DNA from: Dermatophilaceae bacterium Sec6.4
Lineage (GTDB): Bacteria > Actinomycetota > Actinomycetes > Actinomycetales > Dermatophilaceae
Length of the DNA stretch: 63,072 bases
Direction of reading: 5' to 3'
Assembly (NCBI GenBank): GCA_039636865.1
Contig: CP144173.1
Coordinates: 1 to 63,072 of the forward strand
Shown: in pieces, positions 24,534-32,679 of the stretch
Layout of the letters: every line of letters starts with the position of its first letter
How positions within the stretch are numbered: position 1 is the first letter of the stretch
Program-made: the position numbers and the translations under genes
Notes under the pieces: model-generated
What the model was told of the DNA's origin: nothing
Seen by the model: the letters and a program-made list of their open reading frames with translations, nothing else
The model's database searches: none

Positions 24534-25121
24534 ATGCGTGTTAACGTTGCTCTGCTGCCTTCACCCGACATTTCCAAGAACTTGGTTGAGTCGGCACATT
24601 CTATAAGTGCTGAAGACTGCTCTTTCACAATCGGTAGAACTCTGCGACCACACATGACGTTATATATGTTTGACGTCCAGAATGCTGAAGATGTCGCCGC
24701 CCGGCTCGAATCACTTATGGGAACTCTTCGTGAGTCTGGAGAAATTTCATGTCGAGCGACCGGTTTCGCCTTAACGGCAAATGGATACTCAGAGGTTTCT
24801 TACGAAAAGACTTCTCACCTTGTGAGCGTCCAGGCGCAGATAATTTCTGGACTTTCGTCCCTGTGTTACCACACCGGTGAGCCTGACTCTCACCTATCCA
24901 TGGTAGAGGCCAATAATTTAGCGAATTTCGGTTACGAATTTATTGGTGACCAGTTTCGCCCGCACATCACCCTAGGACGCTTCAACCCCGAGAAGTCGGT
25001 TACCCTCCCTGTCCTGCGCCGGTCCAGCCTTAGTTTCACGGCGGGCATGATCGGACTCCTGGCTGCAGACGCTGCAGGGGCAGCTACCAAACTTATTCTT
25101 GAAAGATCACTAGCACGCTAA
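24534..25121 (+). CDS. 2H phosphoesterase (2'-5' RNA ligase-like)
   Basis: A 195-residue protein with two HxT motifs in the right places: RPHMTLYMF at about residue 41 and RPHITLGRF at about 142, each followed by an aromatic. This defines the 2H phosphoesterase (LigT/ThpR) superfamily, which acts on 2',3'-cyclic phosphates or 2'-5' linkages of RNA and nucleotides. It follows the GDPD-like gene by 23 bases and is likely co-transcribed. Its stop codon directly abuts the stop of the convergent HTH gene. AT-rich codon use matches the rest of the cassette. Confidence 0.8.
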   Translation: MRVNVALLPSPDISKNLVESAHSISAEDCSFTIGRTLRPHMTLYMFDVQNAEDVAARLESLMGTLRESGEISCRATGFALTANGYSEVSYEKTSHLVSVQAQIISGLSSLCYHTGEPDSHLSMVEANNLANFGYEFIGDQFRPHITLGRFNPEKSVTLPVLRRSSLSFTAGMIGLLAADAAGAATKLILERSLAR

Positions 25122-26507
25122 TTAATCGCTGGTATGAGCCCTTGGTGGCATCCGCAACCGGCTATTAACTAGAGGGGCGCGTAACTCAGAAGAGTTTTTT
25201 GATCTTCCTTGATCATCAAAAAAGCCCCTGAGTGTGCCGAGTGCGGAGTCTCCACGGGGCACAAGGCGATGTGTCGTGAGGACGCGCCAGACATCAGCGG
25301 CTATCATGACAGAAATATCAGCAATACGGTCGCTTACAATCGGGCCTTCAGGATCCTCGGAGAGTAATTCGTCTGGCATAGACACAATAATCGCTGGCCA
25401 TGGAGATTCTGCGACAAGTTGGTCGAGCACATCTCGAAGATCTCGTATTTCGTCCTGCTTTATACCCCAAACTTCGGCGCCACGTTCGAGTAAACGATCC
25501 TGGCTTCGTATGTAAATTACACATGCGATATCGCTCTCCCGAAGTTCGTCAATTACGTTTGGAATCACACGGTGATCAGTAATCGAGGACACATATTTAG
25601 TTGTTAGTCGTTCGTCACGCAACAGAGTCTTAGTGTATCGAATTCTCGCCTCGGTCACATACGGATCAGTAGGTGCTCGATCGAGTGGCGGTGAGACGCT
25701 ATAACGCAAGTCGTGATATCCATACCCAAGCGACTCGGCGATAAGTGCTCCAACGTACTCCGCGTGCGAATAAGGGCAACCAAGCATTAAGAAGTTGGGT
25801 GCGGCGGTCAATGGTATGTCAATGGGCGCCCTGGGGCGCTCATGTTGAGGAACGTTCAAGATTAGTCGGGGGCGTGGTGGTTTCCAGTCATGTGCATCCT
25901 GCTCGCGCCAGCTAGCCCCGAAAGCACCAGCATATTCTCCAACGATTTGGGTCACTAGTTGACGGAGATCCTCAACATCGTCCTGTTTCTGAGTATCGAC
26001 ACCTACGTAGGTACTCAGATGGATCGGATGGCGTGCGCCGCGATAGGCACGACGGAGCGTGATCTGGAGGCCGCTGGCATTCCCCAGGAGAATTCCAGCC
26101 AGCCGGGCACCTGCGTCAGCGTATGCCAGCTCCGCAGCGCGCGATAGAAGTTGCTCGACAGTGCCGACCGCATTGCGTAGCTCCGCCGCGACCTGAATCG
26201 TATGTGCATCTGAGCGCAACGACTTTGGTAGTACGCCGCCAAGGGACAACTGATATGCGTGGCTGAGTCCGGTAAGGGCTGCGAAATCTGGCAGTAGCGC
26301 AAGCCTTGGTGGTGATTTTCCGTCAAGCCACCTCCGCAATGTTACGTTCCGAACATCGAGTCGAGCCGCCGCCGCGTTGGTCGAGATATTTTGCGAGGTG
26401 AGCGCATCTTCGACGGCTTTGCCCCAGGTGGGCCATCCGCTATCTGCCTGCTCACGCGACGCATGTTGGCTCAAATCGTCAATCCTTCTCGAGTTACCGA
26501 GCTGCAA
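25122..26507 (-). CDS. HTH regulator with a kinase-like C-terminal domain
   Basis: A 461-residue protein. Residues about 28-75 are an XRE-type helix-turn-helix (SQNISTNAAAARLDVRNVTL, RRWLDGKSPP). After a helical linker, residues about 235-420 resemble a nucleoside/nucleotide kinase fold: FLMLGCPYSHAEYVGALIAE, then SLGYGYHDL, in the place of a P-loop but without GxxGxGK, then RYTKTLLRDERL and ACVIYIRSQDRLLERGAEVW like kinase lid/strand segments. It may sense a nucleotide without phosphorylating it. It converges on the 2H phosphoesterase gene with no gap. The HTH call is good; the kinase comparison is by eye only. An inverted repeat TTTTTTGAT/ATCAAAAAA at 25195-25223 inside its 3' end could terminate the convergent transcript. 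Confidence 0.6.
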   Translation of the reverse strand: MQLGNSRRIDDLSQHASREQADSGWPTWGKAVEDALTSQNISTNAAAARLDVRNVTLRRWLDGKSPPRLALLPDFAALTGLSHAYQLSLGGVLPKSLRSDAHTIQVAAELRNAVGTVEQLLSRAAELAYADAGARLAGILLGNASGLQITLRRAYRGARHPIHLSTYVGVDTQKQDDVEDLRQLVTQIVGEYAGAFGASWREQDAHDWKPPRPRLILNVPQHERPRAPIDIPLTAAPNFLMLGCPYSHAEYVGALIAESLGYGYHDLRYSVSPPLDRAPTDPYVTEARIRYTKTLLRDERLTTKYVSSITDHRVIPNVIDELRESDIACVIYIRSQDRLLERGAEVWGIKQDEIRDLRDVLDQLVAESPWPAIIVSMPDELLSEDPEGPIVSDRIADISVMIAADVWRVLTTHRLVPRGDSALGTLRGFFDDQGRSKNSSELRAPLVNSRLRMPPRAHTSD

Positions 26508-26661
26508 GGGCGTACATGGTCCCCTGGATCAGGGGCTACCAACTATCGGGCCGATCATCTCATCCACGGACAGTTCCCTGCTCCGATTGCCACGGCCAGA
26601 TGTTGCACCCGCGATCGCGCATGCGGGGTGTACCCGGTTGTTGCGTGGGCAGAGCATTGAT

Positions 26662-28126
26662 GGCTCCTCGCACTTGAGGGTGGGGTGAGGGAGACACGCC
26701 GGTAGCCGGTGGTGGGGTGGTGTGGGGTCGAGGCCCCTGAAAATCAGAGGACTCTTACCTCTTCTGATGTCAAGGACCTCGACCGATGTCTGACCCTACG
26801 TTGTGCTGCCCGAACGAGGACGATTACTGCGACCGGTGCGACCTACTGATCGGCCTGCCGGGGCTGCGGGTGATCGGGGTGGAGCGTGGCGCTGGCGGGG
26901 CGCTCACGGTGCGGGTGGAATCCCCGCCAGGGTTGATGGGCTGCACCACGTGCGGTGTCGTCGCGCACGGTCACGGCCGGCGGCCGGTCCGCCTGGTCGA
27001 TATCCCGTCGGCGGGTGTCCCGGTGACGGTGATCTGGTCCAAACGGCGGTGGGTCTGCCCCGAGTTGTTGTGCCCGGTTGGGTCGTTCACCGAGCAAAAC
27101 GAACAGGTGGCGGTGCCGAGGGCGTTGCTGACCGAGCGGGCCTGTTGGTGGGCGATCGGGCAGTTACGGCGCGAACACGCCAGCATCAGCGGATTGGCGC
27201 GGCAAATGGGCACCACGTGGCACACCGTGTGGGACTCGATCCGCCCGCTGTTACAAGCTGCTGTCGATGATGAAACCCGCTTCGCGGGGGTCACCATGCT
27301 CGGGGTCGATGAACATGTGTGGCACCACGTGTCCGAACGCAAACATGGACCTAAGTTCTTCACAGGGATGGTCGACCTGACCCGAGACATCAAGGGGCAC
27401 ACCAACGCTCGGTTGTTGGACCTGGTCCCGGGCCGGTCTGGTGCCGTGTACGCCGGGTGGCTCACCGCACGCGGCGAAGCGTTCCGTGACGGTATCCAGG
27501 TCGCCACGTTGGACCCGTTCCACGTGTACAAAAACGCGATCGATGACCATCTCGATGATGCGATCGCGGTCGTGGATCCGTTCCACATCGTGAAGCTCGC
27601 AACCCAAGCCGTCGATGAAGTCAGGCGTCGTGTCCAGCAGGAAACCACCGGTCACCGAGGCCGCCGCGGTGACCCGTTGTACGGCATCCAAACGATCCTG
27701 CGATGTGGGCAAGAACGCCTCACCGACCGGCAACGAGCACGCCTGGATCGAGCTATTGCAGCCGATGAACGCCACGAGGAGGTCTACCTGGCCTGGCAAG
27801 CCAGTCAACTCGTGCGCGACGCGTACAAAAACAAGGACCTACCCACCGGGCGGGCTACCGCTCAGCGGATTCTGGGCTGCTTCGCGACGTGCCCGATCCC
27901 CGAGATCAAACGCCTCGGCACAACACTGAAACGGTGGAAAGAAGCGTTCCTGGCCTACTTCGACACCAACCGGGCCAGCAACGGCGGCACCGAAGCCGTC
28001 AACGGGCTCATCGAGCTGCACCGCCGCGTCGCCCGCGGCATCCCCAACCGCAACAACTACCGCCTCCGAATGCTCCTGATCGGCGGAGGCCTCAACCTAT
28101 GACCCCACCCTCAAGTGCGAAGAGCC
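26662..28126 (+). mobile_element. Complete ISL3-family insertion sequence
   Basis: A 1465-bp element with 25-bp terminal inverted repeats (left 26662-26686, GGCTCCTCGCACTTGAGGGT...; right 28102-28126) matching at 24 of 25 positions. It contains one intact transposase gene. The 8-bp flanks (GCATTGAT and GGCAAACG) differ, so no target duplication remains; a rearrangement at this site is likely. It closes the right side of the AT-richer cassette. Confidence 0.92.
26786..28102 (+). CDS. ISL3-family transposase
   Basis: A 438-residue, full-length protein. The N-terminus has the zinc-finger cysteines of the family (LCCPNEDDYCDRCD, GCTTCGVVAHGHG). The DDE core includes VTMLGVDEHVWHHVSERKHG (first D), VATLDPFHVYKNAIDDH and VVDPFHIVKLATQAVDEVRR (second D region), and the end NGGTEAVNGLIELHRRVARG carries the glutamate. 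It catalyses cut-and-paste or replicative movement of the element. The stop codon overlaps the right inverted repeat. Confidence 0.93.
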   Translation: MSDPTLCCPNEDDYCDRCDLLIGLPGLRVIGVERGAGGALTVRVESPPGLMGCTTCGVVAHGHGRRPVRLVDIPSAGVPVTVIWSKRRWVCPELLCPVGSFTEQNEQVAVPRALLTERACWWAIGQLRREHASISGLARQMGTTWHTVWDSIRPLLQAAVDDETRFAGVTMLGVDEHVWHHVSERKHGPKFFTGMVDLTRDIKGHTNARLLDLVPGRSGAVYAGWLTARGEAFRDGIQVATLDPFHVYKNAIDDHLDDAIAVVDPFHIVKLATQAVDEVRRRVQQETTGHRGRRGDPLYGIQTILRCGQERLTDRQRARLDRAIAADERHEEVYLAWQASQLVRDAYKNKDLPTGRATAQRILGCFATCPIPEIKRLGTTLKRWKEAFLAYFDTNRASNGGTEAVNGLIELHRRVARGIPNRNNYRLRMLLIGGGLNL

Positions 28127-28272
28127 GGCAAACGCCACAGACTGAGAACATCCCCAGGCGCGGCCGGCCTCAACGACCACACCGCCATCAGCGTGATCTA
28201 CCCAGCGAGATCTACCCTTCAACACACTGAGCTTGCAAGCGCAGGAACGTTGATCAGCGGCTACTTTGCCGA

Positions 28273-28326
28273 CTCTTCAACTTTGCGCGTGACGTGGTCT
28301 GAAATGTAGGGCTCGTGGCCCTGGGG
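28273..28326 (+). repeat. 54-bp direct repeat, right copy
   Basis: It starts CTCTTCAACTTTGCGCGTGA and ends GTGGCCCTGGGG, and is 47/54 identical to 21484-21537 in the same orientation. With the left copy it brackets the 6.8-kb block holding the phosphoesterase cassette and the intact ISL3 element. Confidence 0.65.
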
Positions 28327-28555
28327 AGACATTCGGGAGTACCGGGCCAAAACTAACGCACTGGGCGATCGGTGGGCGGTGCTGATCATGGAGGAAGACG
28401 GTACCTAGGCCACGGTGCTGATCTTTCCCGGCACGTTTGTGAGCATCCCGAAAGGCGCTGACTGCTGCGGACTGATGGATGTCACCGGCCGTTTCACGTT
28501 CCGCAGCGTTGACCAAGCGCTGCGGAACTTCCCGACATCAATCACTCCCAAGTGA
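28326..28555 (+). pseudogene. Gene remnant with an in-frame TAG
   Basis: One frame reads GDIREYRAKTNALGDRWAVL, then IMEEDGT, a TAG at 28406-28408, then ATVLIFPGTFVSIPKGADCC, GLMDVTGRFTFRSVDQALRN and FPTSITPK before the true stop. Both sides are protein-like and in phase, so this is the C-terminal part of a small hypothetical protein with a nonsense mutation and no start. It overlaps the end of the convergent pentapeptide gene by 14 bases. Confidence 0.45.
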
Positions 28556-29309
28556 TCGTCCCCTTCGCTAGGGAATCTTTTTGATCCTCGGACAATGTTC
28601 CTTTATTGATGCGCGCTTCGTGCAAGACTGCATTTTTAAGAACGGCATTTTCGAAGTCAGCGCCTCTTAGATCGGTGCCACTGAGTTTAGTGCCTACAAG
28701 GCACGCATCATTTAACTGAACGTCTACAAGGTCCTTTCGCATCATATCACTTCCAGCCAAGCAAGTGCCGTGGAGATCTAAGGCCCTAATAGTGGGATGT
28801 TCTTTAGCTAATAAAAGCAAAACTGCAAGGGCCTCTGTGACGTCGGACTTTTGTGTATGTGGAGCACATTGGACGCAGGGCCCGTCTCCTTCTTGCGACT
28901 TGATCGAGCGGTCGCGGATGTAAGCAGCAAGGATGCTTGCTACAACTGGCCGATAGTCCTCTGCATCGCGAACAGTGCGTCCTAACCCGTGAATTCCACC
29001 TATTTTGACGCTTACGTTCTCATTGGCAAGCTGCTCCACGGCCTTCGTGTAGCGGTCGGCAATCTGCCCCTTTCCTGCCAGTCGATAGGTTTGAGCCGTG
29101 TACAGCAGGCCGATGGTCGCGCCAATCGCTACTAGTACTGCTGCAACACCAGTGCGAGCAGCGTTAGTAGCCTCGTGCCTTTCGTACCCGTCAAGATGGG
29201 GATGCAACGTCAACCATAGAGGCAGTGCCCAGACGACAAAAGTGACGACTACGACAGCTGTAATTAAACATGCAACAATCTGAGGCCACTTCCGGCGTAT
29301 CAGTTCCAT
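28542..29309 (-). CDS. Membrane-anchored pentapeptide-repeat protein
   Basis: A 255-residue protein. Two hydrophobic segments lie at about residues 10-34 and 53-70 (VACLITAVVVVTFVVWALP; TGVAAVLVAIGATIGLLYTA). A conserved region follows (RYTKAVEQLANENVSVKIGG, IHGLGR) as in many actinobacterial pentapeptide-repeat proteins. Residues about 174-235 contain A(D/N)LxG-type repeats (LDLHGTCLAGSDMMRKDLVD, LSGTDLRGADFENAVLKNAV). The domain forms a beta-helix for protein binding. The function is unknown; this membrane-plus-pentapeptide layout is frequent in accessory regions. It is AT-richer than neighbouring backbone genes. Confidence 0.85.
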   Translation of the reverse strand: MELIRRKWPQIVACLITAVVVVTFVVWALPLWLTLHPHLDGYERHEATNAARTGVAAVLVAIGATIGLLYTAQTYRLAGKGQIADRYTKAVEQLANENVSVKIGGIHGLGRTVRDAEDYRPVVASILAAYIRDRSIKSQEGDGPCVQCAPHTQKSDVTEALAVLLLLAKEHPTIRALDLHGTCLAGSDMMRKDLVDVQLNDACLVGTKLSGTDLRGADFENAVLKNAVLHEARINKGTLSEDQKDSLAKGTITWE

Positions 29310-29447
29310 GTTCCTACCTTCCGGGAAGCATGGGCCGCCACGGCCCTCGGGTGCCGCAGGGCACCAAAAAATGTGCCGACTGGCGGTACGTTGGCTGGTG
29401 TGTGCTCAGGGTATCGAGCCGCGCGAGATTCTGAGGAGGAAGACGGC

Positions 29448-29801
29448 ATGTCGCCACACGTCGAGGTACATCCTGACGCGCGCCAAGAACTCGAGATACT
29501 CAAGAAGGGTGATCCCCGGGCTGGTGACTGGGTGGACGAGCGGATCTACGCCATTGCTAATGGTGGGGGGGTCCTGACGGAGGCAGTCCGTGGCCCGATG
29601 CGTCTGAGAGAGACCTTTGTCTCTGTCCCTGTTGATGACGTTGACGGTGCGATCTACTTCACAGCCCTGATCCTCTACGTCGATCGACGGGATCGACCTG
29701 ATGCTGTTGGTGTCCTCCTTGTAGCTGCTGATGACCCGGATGTTTACGACGCCGTGTGCGATACCGCCCGGTCGAGGCTCGGCGACAAGGGCACGTGGTA
29801 G
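29448..29801 (+). CDS. Candidate toxin of a HigBA-like pair
   Basis: A 117-residue protein preceded by GAGGAGGAAG. It starts MSPHVEVHPDARQELEILKK and contains AGDWVDERIYAIANGG, MRLRETFV and YFTALILYVDRRDRPD, a layout compatible with HigB/Gp49-like RNases of the RelE fold: N-terminal helices, central strands with an L-R-E segment, then a strand pair. Similarity is weak and no catalytic residue can be fixed. The order, with this small gene first and an XRE-type HTH gene 54 bases behind, is that of HigBA loci. It could instead be an unrelated small partner of the ROK fusion. Confidence 0.5.
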   Translation: MSPHVEVHPDARQELEILKKGDPRAGDWVDERIYAIANGGGVLTEAVRGPMRLRETFVSVPVDDVDGAIYFTALILYVDRRDRPDAVGVLLVAADDPDVYDAVCDTARSRLGDKGTW

Positions 29802-29818
29802 CCAAACCCGGCTAAGCC

Positions 29819-29848
29819 TTGACCCATATCGGTAATAACCGATATGGT
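29819..29848 (+). promoter_or_regulatory. Promoter overlapped by a perfect palindrome, leaderless start
   Basis: A -35 TTGACC (29819-29824) and a -10 TATGGT (29843-29848), 18 bases apart, flank and overlap CCATATCGGT-AATA-ACCGATATGG (29824-29847), a perfect 10-bp inverted repeat. The expected transcription start is seven or eight bases after the -10, at or beside the ATG of the fusion gene (29856). The palindrome is the probable operator for autorepression, and the mRNA is predicted to be leaderless. Confidence 0.7.
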
Positions 29849-29855
29849 CGAGCAC

Positions 29856-31490
29856 ATGGCTGACCTGCACGCGTCCTCCGCGCCCTCCGAGTCCGACAAC
29901 TACCTGGATGTCATCCAGGCTGAACTGGCGTCGGATCCGGGAAAGAGAGCTGCGTTCGAAGAGGCCGCCCAGCGTGACCGGCTGCTCATCGAGATGATCG
30001 AGGCGAGGGGTGAAACCACTCAGAGCGCGGTAGCCAAACTGATGGGGACGACCCAGTCCGCCGTGTCGGACCTGGAGAAGGGCCGCACGGATCCACGGGT
30101 TACAACGCTCCGACGTTACGCCCAAGCTCTGGGTCTACAGCTACAGCTCCACCTGGTTCCTGATCGGAAGGACTTGGTTGCGGAGATGAGGTCTACGGTC
30201 TTGCCCGGTGCCGGGGTTACGGCCGTGGTTACAGATGAATCCTGGGTGGGTTACGACACCTCCCGCATTGAAGAAAACCTCACGGGCACCGTGCTCACGG
30301 CTCTCTATGGCTCGCAAGGCACACTTCAGCCCAGATCGCAGCACGAGCTCGCCGCGTTGACCGACCTTCCCCGTTCCGCAGTCGGTCACGCCATCTCGTT
30401 GCTGCACGAGGTTGGCTGGCTGACGCCAGCGCAAGCCTCGGACGATGAACCCCCCCGGTTCCAAGTGAAGCACGACCTCGGCCCGCTAGTCGGTGTCAGC
30501 CTCAGCGCGGACGGCGCCCACGGTATCGTGACCGATCTAGGACTCAAAAAAGTAGTCGCAGAGGACTTCTTTCCATGGGCGTCAACGAGACCAAACGACG
30601 TATTTGAGGGTATTGCGACTCTTGTACAGCGACTGATTGAGGACCTTCCGGTAGAGAAATCGGAAATCGTTGGACTCGGAATCACTTTGGCTGGTCTTGT
30701 AGAAGAAGGAACGGGCGATGTCCGTTTCGCCCCTGATCTAGAGCATTTCACTGAGCAGACCGTTCCAATATTGGACCGAGCACCAGTGCACCTTGAAGGA
30801 GAACTAGAAAAACGCATTGGGATAACGACTGTTGTATCCAACGACGCTAGTGCCCTTGCCGTGAATGAGTACCTGACAGATGGCGTCGACCAAGACGTAG
30901 CGGTCATCCTTTTGAGTCGAAGCGGGGAAGGCGTCGGCAGCGGCTATGTCGTCAACCGCGAGATGGCACACGGCATCAACGGCGTAAGTGGTGAAATTGG
31001 CCATGTCATCGTGGAGCGACCCGGGTCTCCGTGTCGATGCGGTACCGATGCGAGTGGGTGTCTCGAAACAGTGGCCAGCGCGGGTGCGATCATTCGAAAA
31101 ATTGCTCAGATGCACCCGGACGTCGTCGACCTCGCGGGAGCGTCTGCACTTGTCGATCAAGGAGACCAGGTGGCAACCAAGGTGTTTAGGGACGCAGGCC
31201 GGGCGTTGGGCCAAGCTCTGGCCACCCTCGTCGCGGTAGTCGGACCACATCGGCTGATTATTCAGGGTCCGGCCGAGTTTGTTAATGAATATTCGGTGCC
31301 GTCGGCAGAGATATTTTTGGAAGAAATCAGCATGATCAGCTCACCTTTCGGCGTAAAACTTCACCCAGTCCCCAAATTGTTACTTGACCACTCGGAGCCA
31401 ATGGCCGCTGCAGCCGTCGTCGCTGCTCAGGTGCTTGCTCGGCCTCAACGGTGGGTTCCGGTCGCCCAGCGGGGTCGGAACGAAAAGTGA
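29856..31490 (+). CDS. XRE-HTH / winged-helix / ROK fusion protein
   Basis: A 544-residue protein. Residues about 40-100 form an XRE helix-turn-helix (TQSAVAKLMGTTQSAVSDLE, KGRTDPRVTTLRRYA) like HigA antitoxins. Residues about 138-190 look like the winged helix of ROK repressors (HELAALTDLPRSAVGHAISL, LHEVGWLTP). Residues about 205-535 are a ROK domain: LVGVSLSADGAHGIVTDLGL, the ATP-type loop region VVSNDASALAVNEYL, and the zinc motif GEIGHVIVERPGSPCRCG followed by TDASGCLE. The usual CxCGxxGCLE is stretched by two residues. ROK proteins bind sugars or act as sugar kinases. The fusion could tie repression, and perhaps toxin neutralisation, to a sugar signal. The second ATG is taken as start. 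Confidence 0.85.
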   Translation: MADLHASSAPSESDNYLDVIQAELASDPGKRAAFEEAAQRDRLLIEMIEARGETTQSAVAKLMGTTQSAVSDLEKGRTDPRVTTLRRYAQALGLQLQLHLVPDRKDLVAEMRSTVLPGAGVTAVVTDESWVGYDTSRIEENLTGTVLTALYGSQGTLQPRSQHELAALTDLPRSAVGHAISLLHEVGWLTPAQASDDEPPRFQVKHDLGPLVGVSLSADGAHGIVTDLGLKKVVAEDFFPWASTRPNDVFEGIATLVQRLIEDLPVEKSEIVGLGITLAGLVEEGTGDVRFAPDLEHFTEQTVPILDRAPVHLEGELEKRIGITTVVSNDASALAVNEYLTDGVDQDVAVILLSRSGEGVGSGYVVNREMAHGINGVSGEIGHVIVERPGSPCRCGTDASGCLETVASAGAIIRKIAQMHPDVVDLAGASALVDQGDQVATKVFRDAGRALGQALATLVAVVGPHRLIIQGPAEFVNEYSVPSAEIFLEEISMISSPFGVKLHPVPKLLLDHSEPMAAAAVVAAQVLARPQRWVPVAQRGRNEK

Positions 31491-31656
31491 GGGAAACATA
31501 GAAATGCGCTTCCCTTTGGAGTGATCGACCGGTGGTGGCTACTGGACATGCACGCGGGGCGAGGCATGTCTGAGCGGATTTGGGCAGCGATCGCTGGATA
31601 TGCTCACGATTCGACGGTGCGCAAGGCTTCCGGGTAAAACACAGAAATGTGTCCGA

Positions 31657-32679
31657 TTACAACCCAAGAGCCGTAGCGGCGTTGTCGGTCCAGGCGTTAT
31701 GGATGCGGACGTAGCCCCCGAGGGTGGCTAGCGAGCGGTGACGGGTTTGGTGGGCGATCGCTCGGTCGGTCGCTCCGCGTAGGTGGGCGTAAGTAATGAA
31801 GCCAGCACGCAGGGAGTGGGCGCTGTAGTGCTCCGGGTCGATCCCGGCGCGGGAGATGGCACGTTGCACGAGACTGTTGACTGATTCAGGGTTCAAAGGT
31901 CGACCGGTGGGTTTATTGGCTTTCGTAACTCCCTGAAAGACAGGCCCGCTAGCGATGTCAGCGAGCCGGAGCCATTGCTGCAGCATAGTGACGGGACACC
32001 GGTCCGGGTTACCTGCGCGCGGCAGGACTACGAGCTCGGTATGTTCCCCGGTTTGGTTGTTCTTTGACCGGGGGAGTGTGAGGACGAGCCCGTTGGGGTG
32101 GTCGCTGATGTCGACACACTTAAGGGCTGCGATTTCACTGCGTCGCAGCGCAGCGACAAATCCGACGAGGAGTAGGGCCTTGTCGCGGTATCCGGCCAGG
32201 TCAGGTTCGGGGCAGCGGCCTTTGGTCTTCCACGTTTTAGCGGTGGTGCAGGCGGCCAGGACGTCGAAAAGGTCCGGCGGCATGAGCGGTGCGGATTGGT
32301 CTGGTGGTGCGCCGTGGGTGCGGCGAATGCCTTCCCAGACAGCCACGACGCGGGCGTTAGCTGTCGGGTCGGGCAAATCCTGCAGCTGGTGGACGAACTT
32401 AATCGCCGACAGCCGCCGGCTCAGGGTCCCTACCTTCGCGCCAGCCTTGGCTAAATCAGACAGGTATCCGGTAATCGTCGAGGCCGCCGCCGGCAGCGAT
32501 TCACGGCCATCGTGCATCGCGCACCAGCCGCTGAATTCGGCCCAGTCCGAGCGGTACCCGCGCAGCGTGTTCGTTGCCCTGGCGGCCTCGACGTACTCGG
32601 CTTCTGCCTCGGACAGTGGCACATCATCGAGCAGTCGGATCGCGTCGGTCTCGCTGTAGGGGACTAGGCCCTCAGGCAT
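31657..32679 (-). CDS. Tyrosine recombinase/integrase
   Basis: A 340-residue protein with an N-terminal core-binding domain (TNTLRGYRSDWAEFSGWCAM, ITGYLSDLAKAGAKVGTLSR) and a catalytic domain carrying Arg in FVAALRRSEIAALK, Lys/His in the beta region, HSLRAGFITYAHLRG (H-x-x-R), HQTRHRSLATLGG, and the nucleophile in GYVRIHN. It catalyses site-specific strand exchange. Its start overlaps the stop of the upstream 390-residue gene by eight bases, so the two are coupled. The 166 bases behind it (31491-31656) contain only a weak 38-codon frame. No attachment site was identified. Confidence 0.92.
   Translation of the reverse strand: MPEGLVPYSETDAIRLLDDVPLSEAEAEYVEAARATNTLRGYRSDWAEFSGWCAMHDGRESLPAAASTITGYLSDLAKAGAKVGTLSRRLSAIKFVHQLQDLPDPTANARVVAVWEGIRRTHGAPPDQSAPLMPPDLFDVLAACTTAKTWKTKGRCPEPDLAGYRDKALLLVGFVAALRRSEIAALKCVDISDHPNGLVLTLPRSKNNQTGEHTELVVLPRAGNPDRCPVTMLQQWLRLADIASGPVFQGVTKANKPTGRPLNPESVNSLVQRAISRAGIDPEHYSAHSLRAGFITYAHLRGATDRAIAHQTRHRSLATLGGYVRIHNAWTDNAATALGL

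Noticed and set aside
26654..28134. Target duplication of the ISL3 element
   Set aside because: The eight flanking bases differ completely on the two sides.
21484..28326. 54-bp repeats as attL/attR of the tyrosine recombinase
   Set aside because: The recombinase gene lies outside the bracketed block, and the repeats begin like ISL3 tips; old transposon ends fit better.
31521..31637. 38-codon frame after the HTH-ROK gene
   Set aside because: GTG start without ribosome site and no recognisable pattern; too weak to list as a gene.
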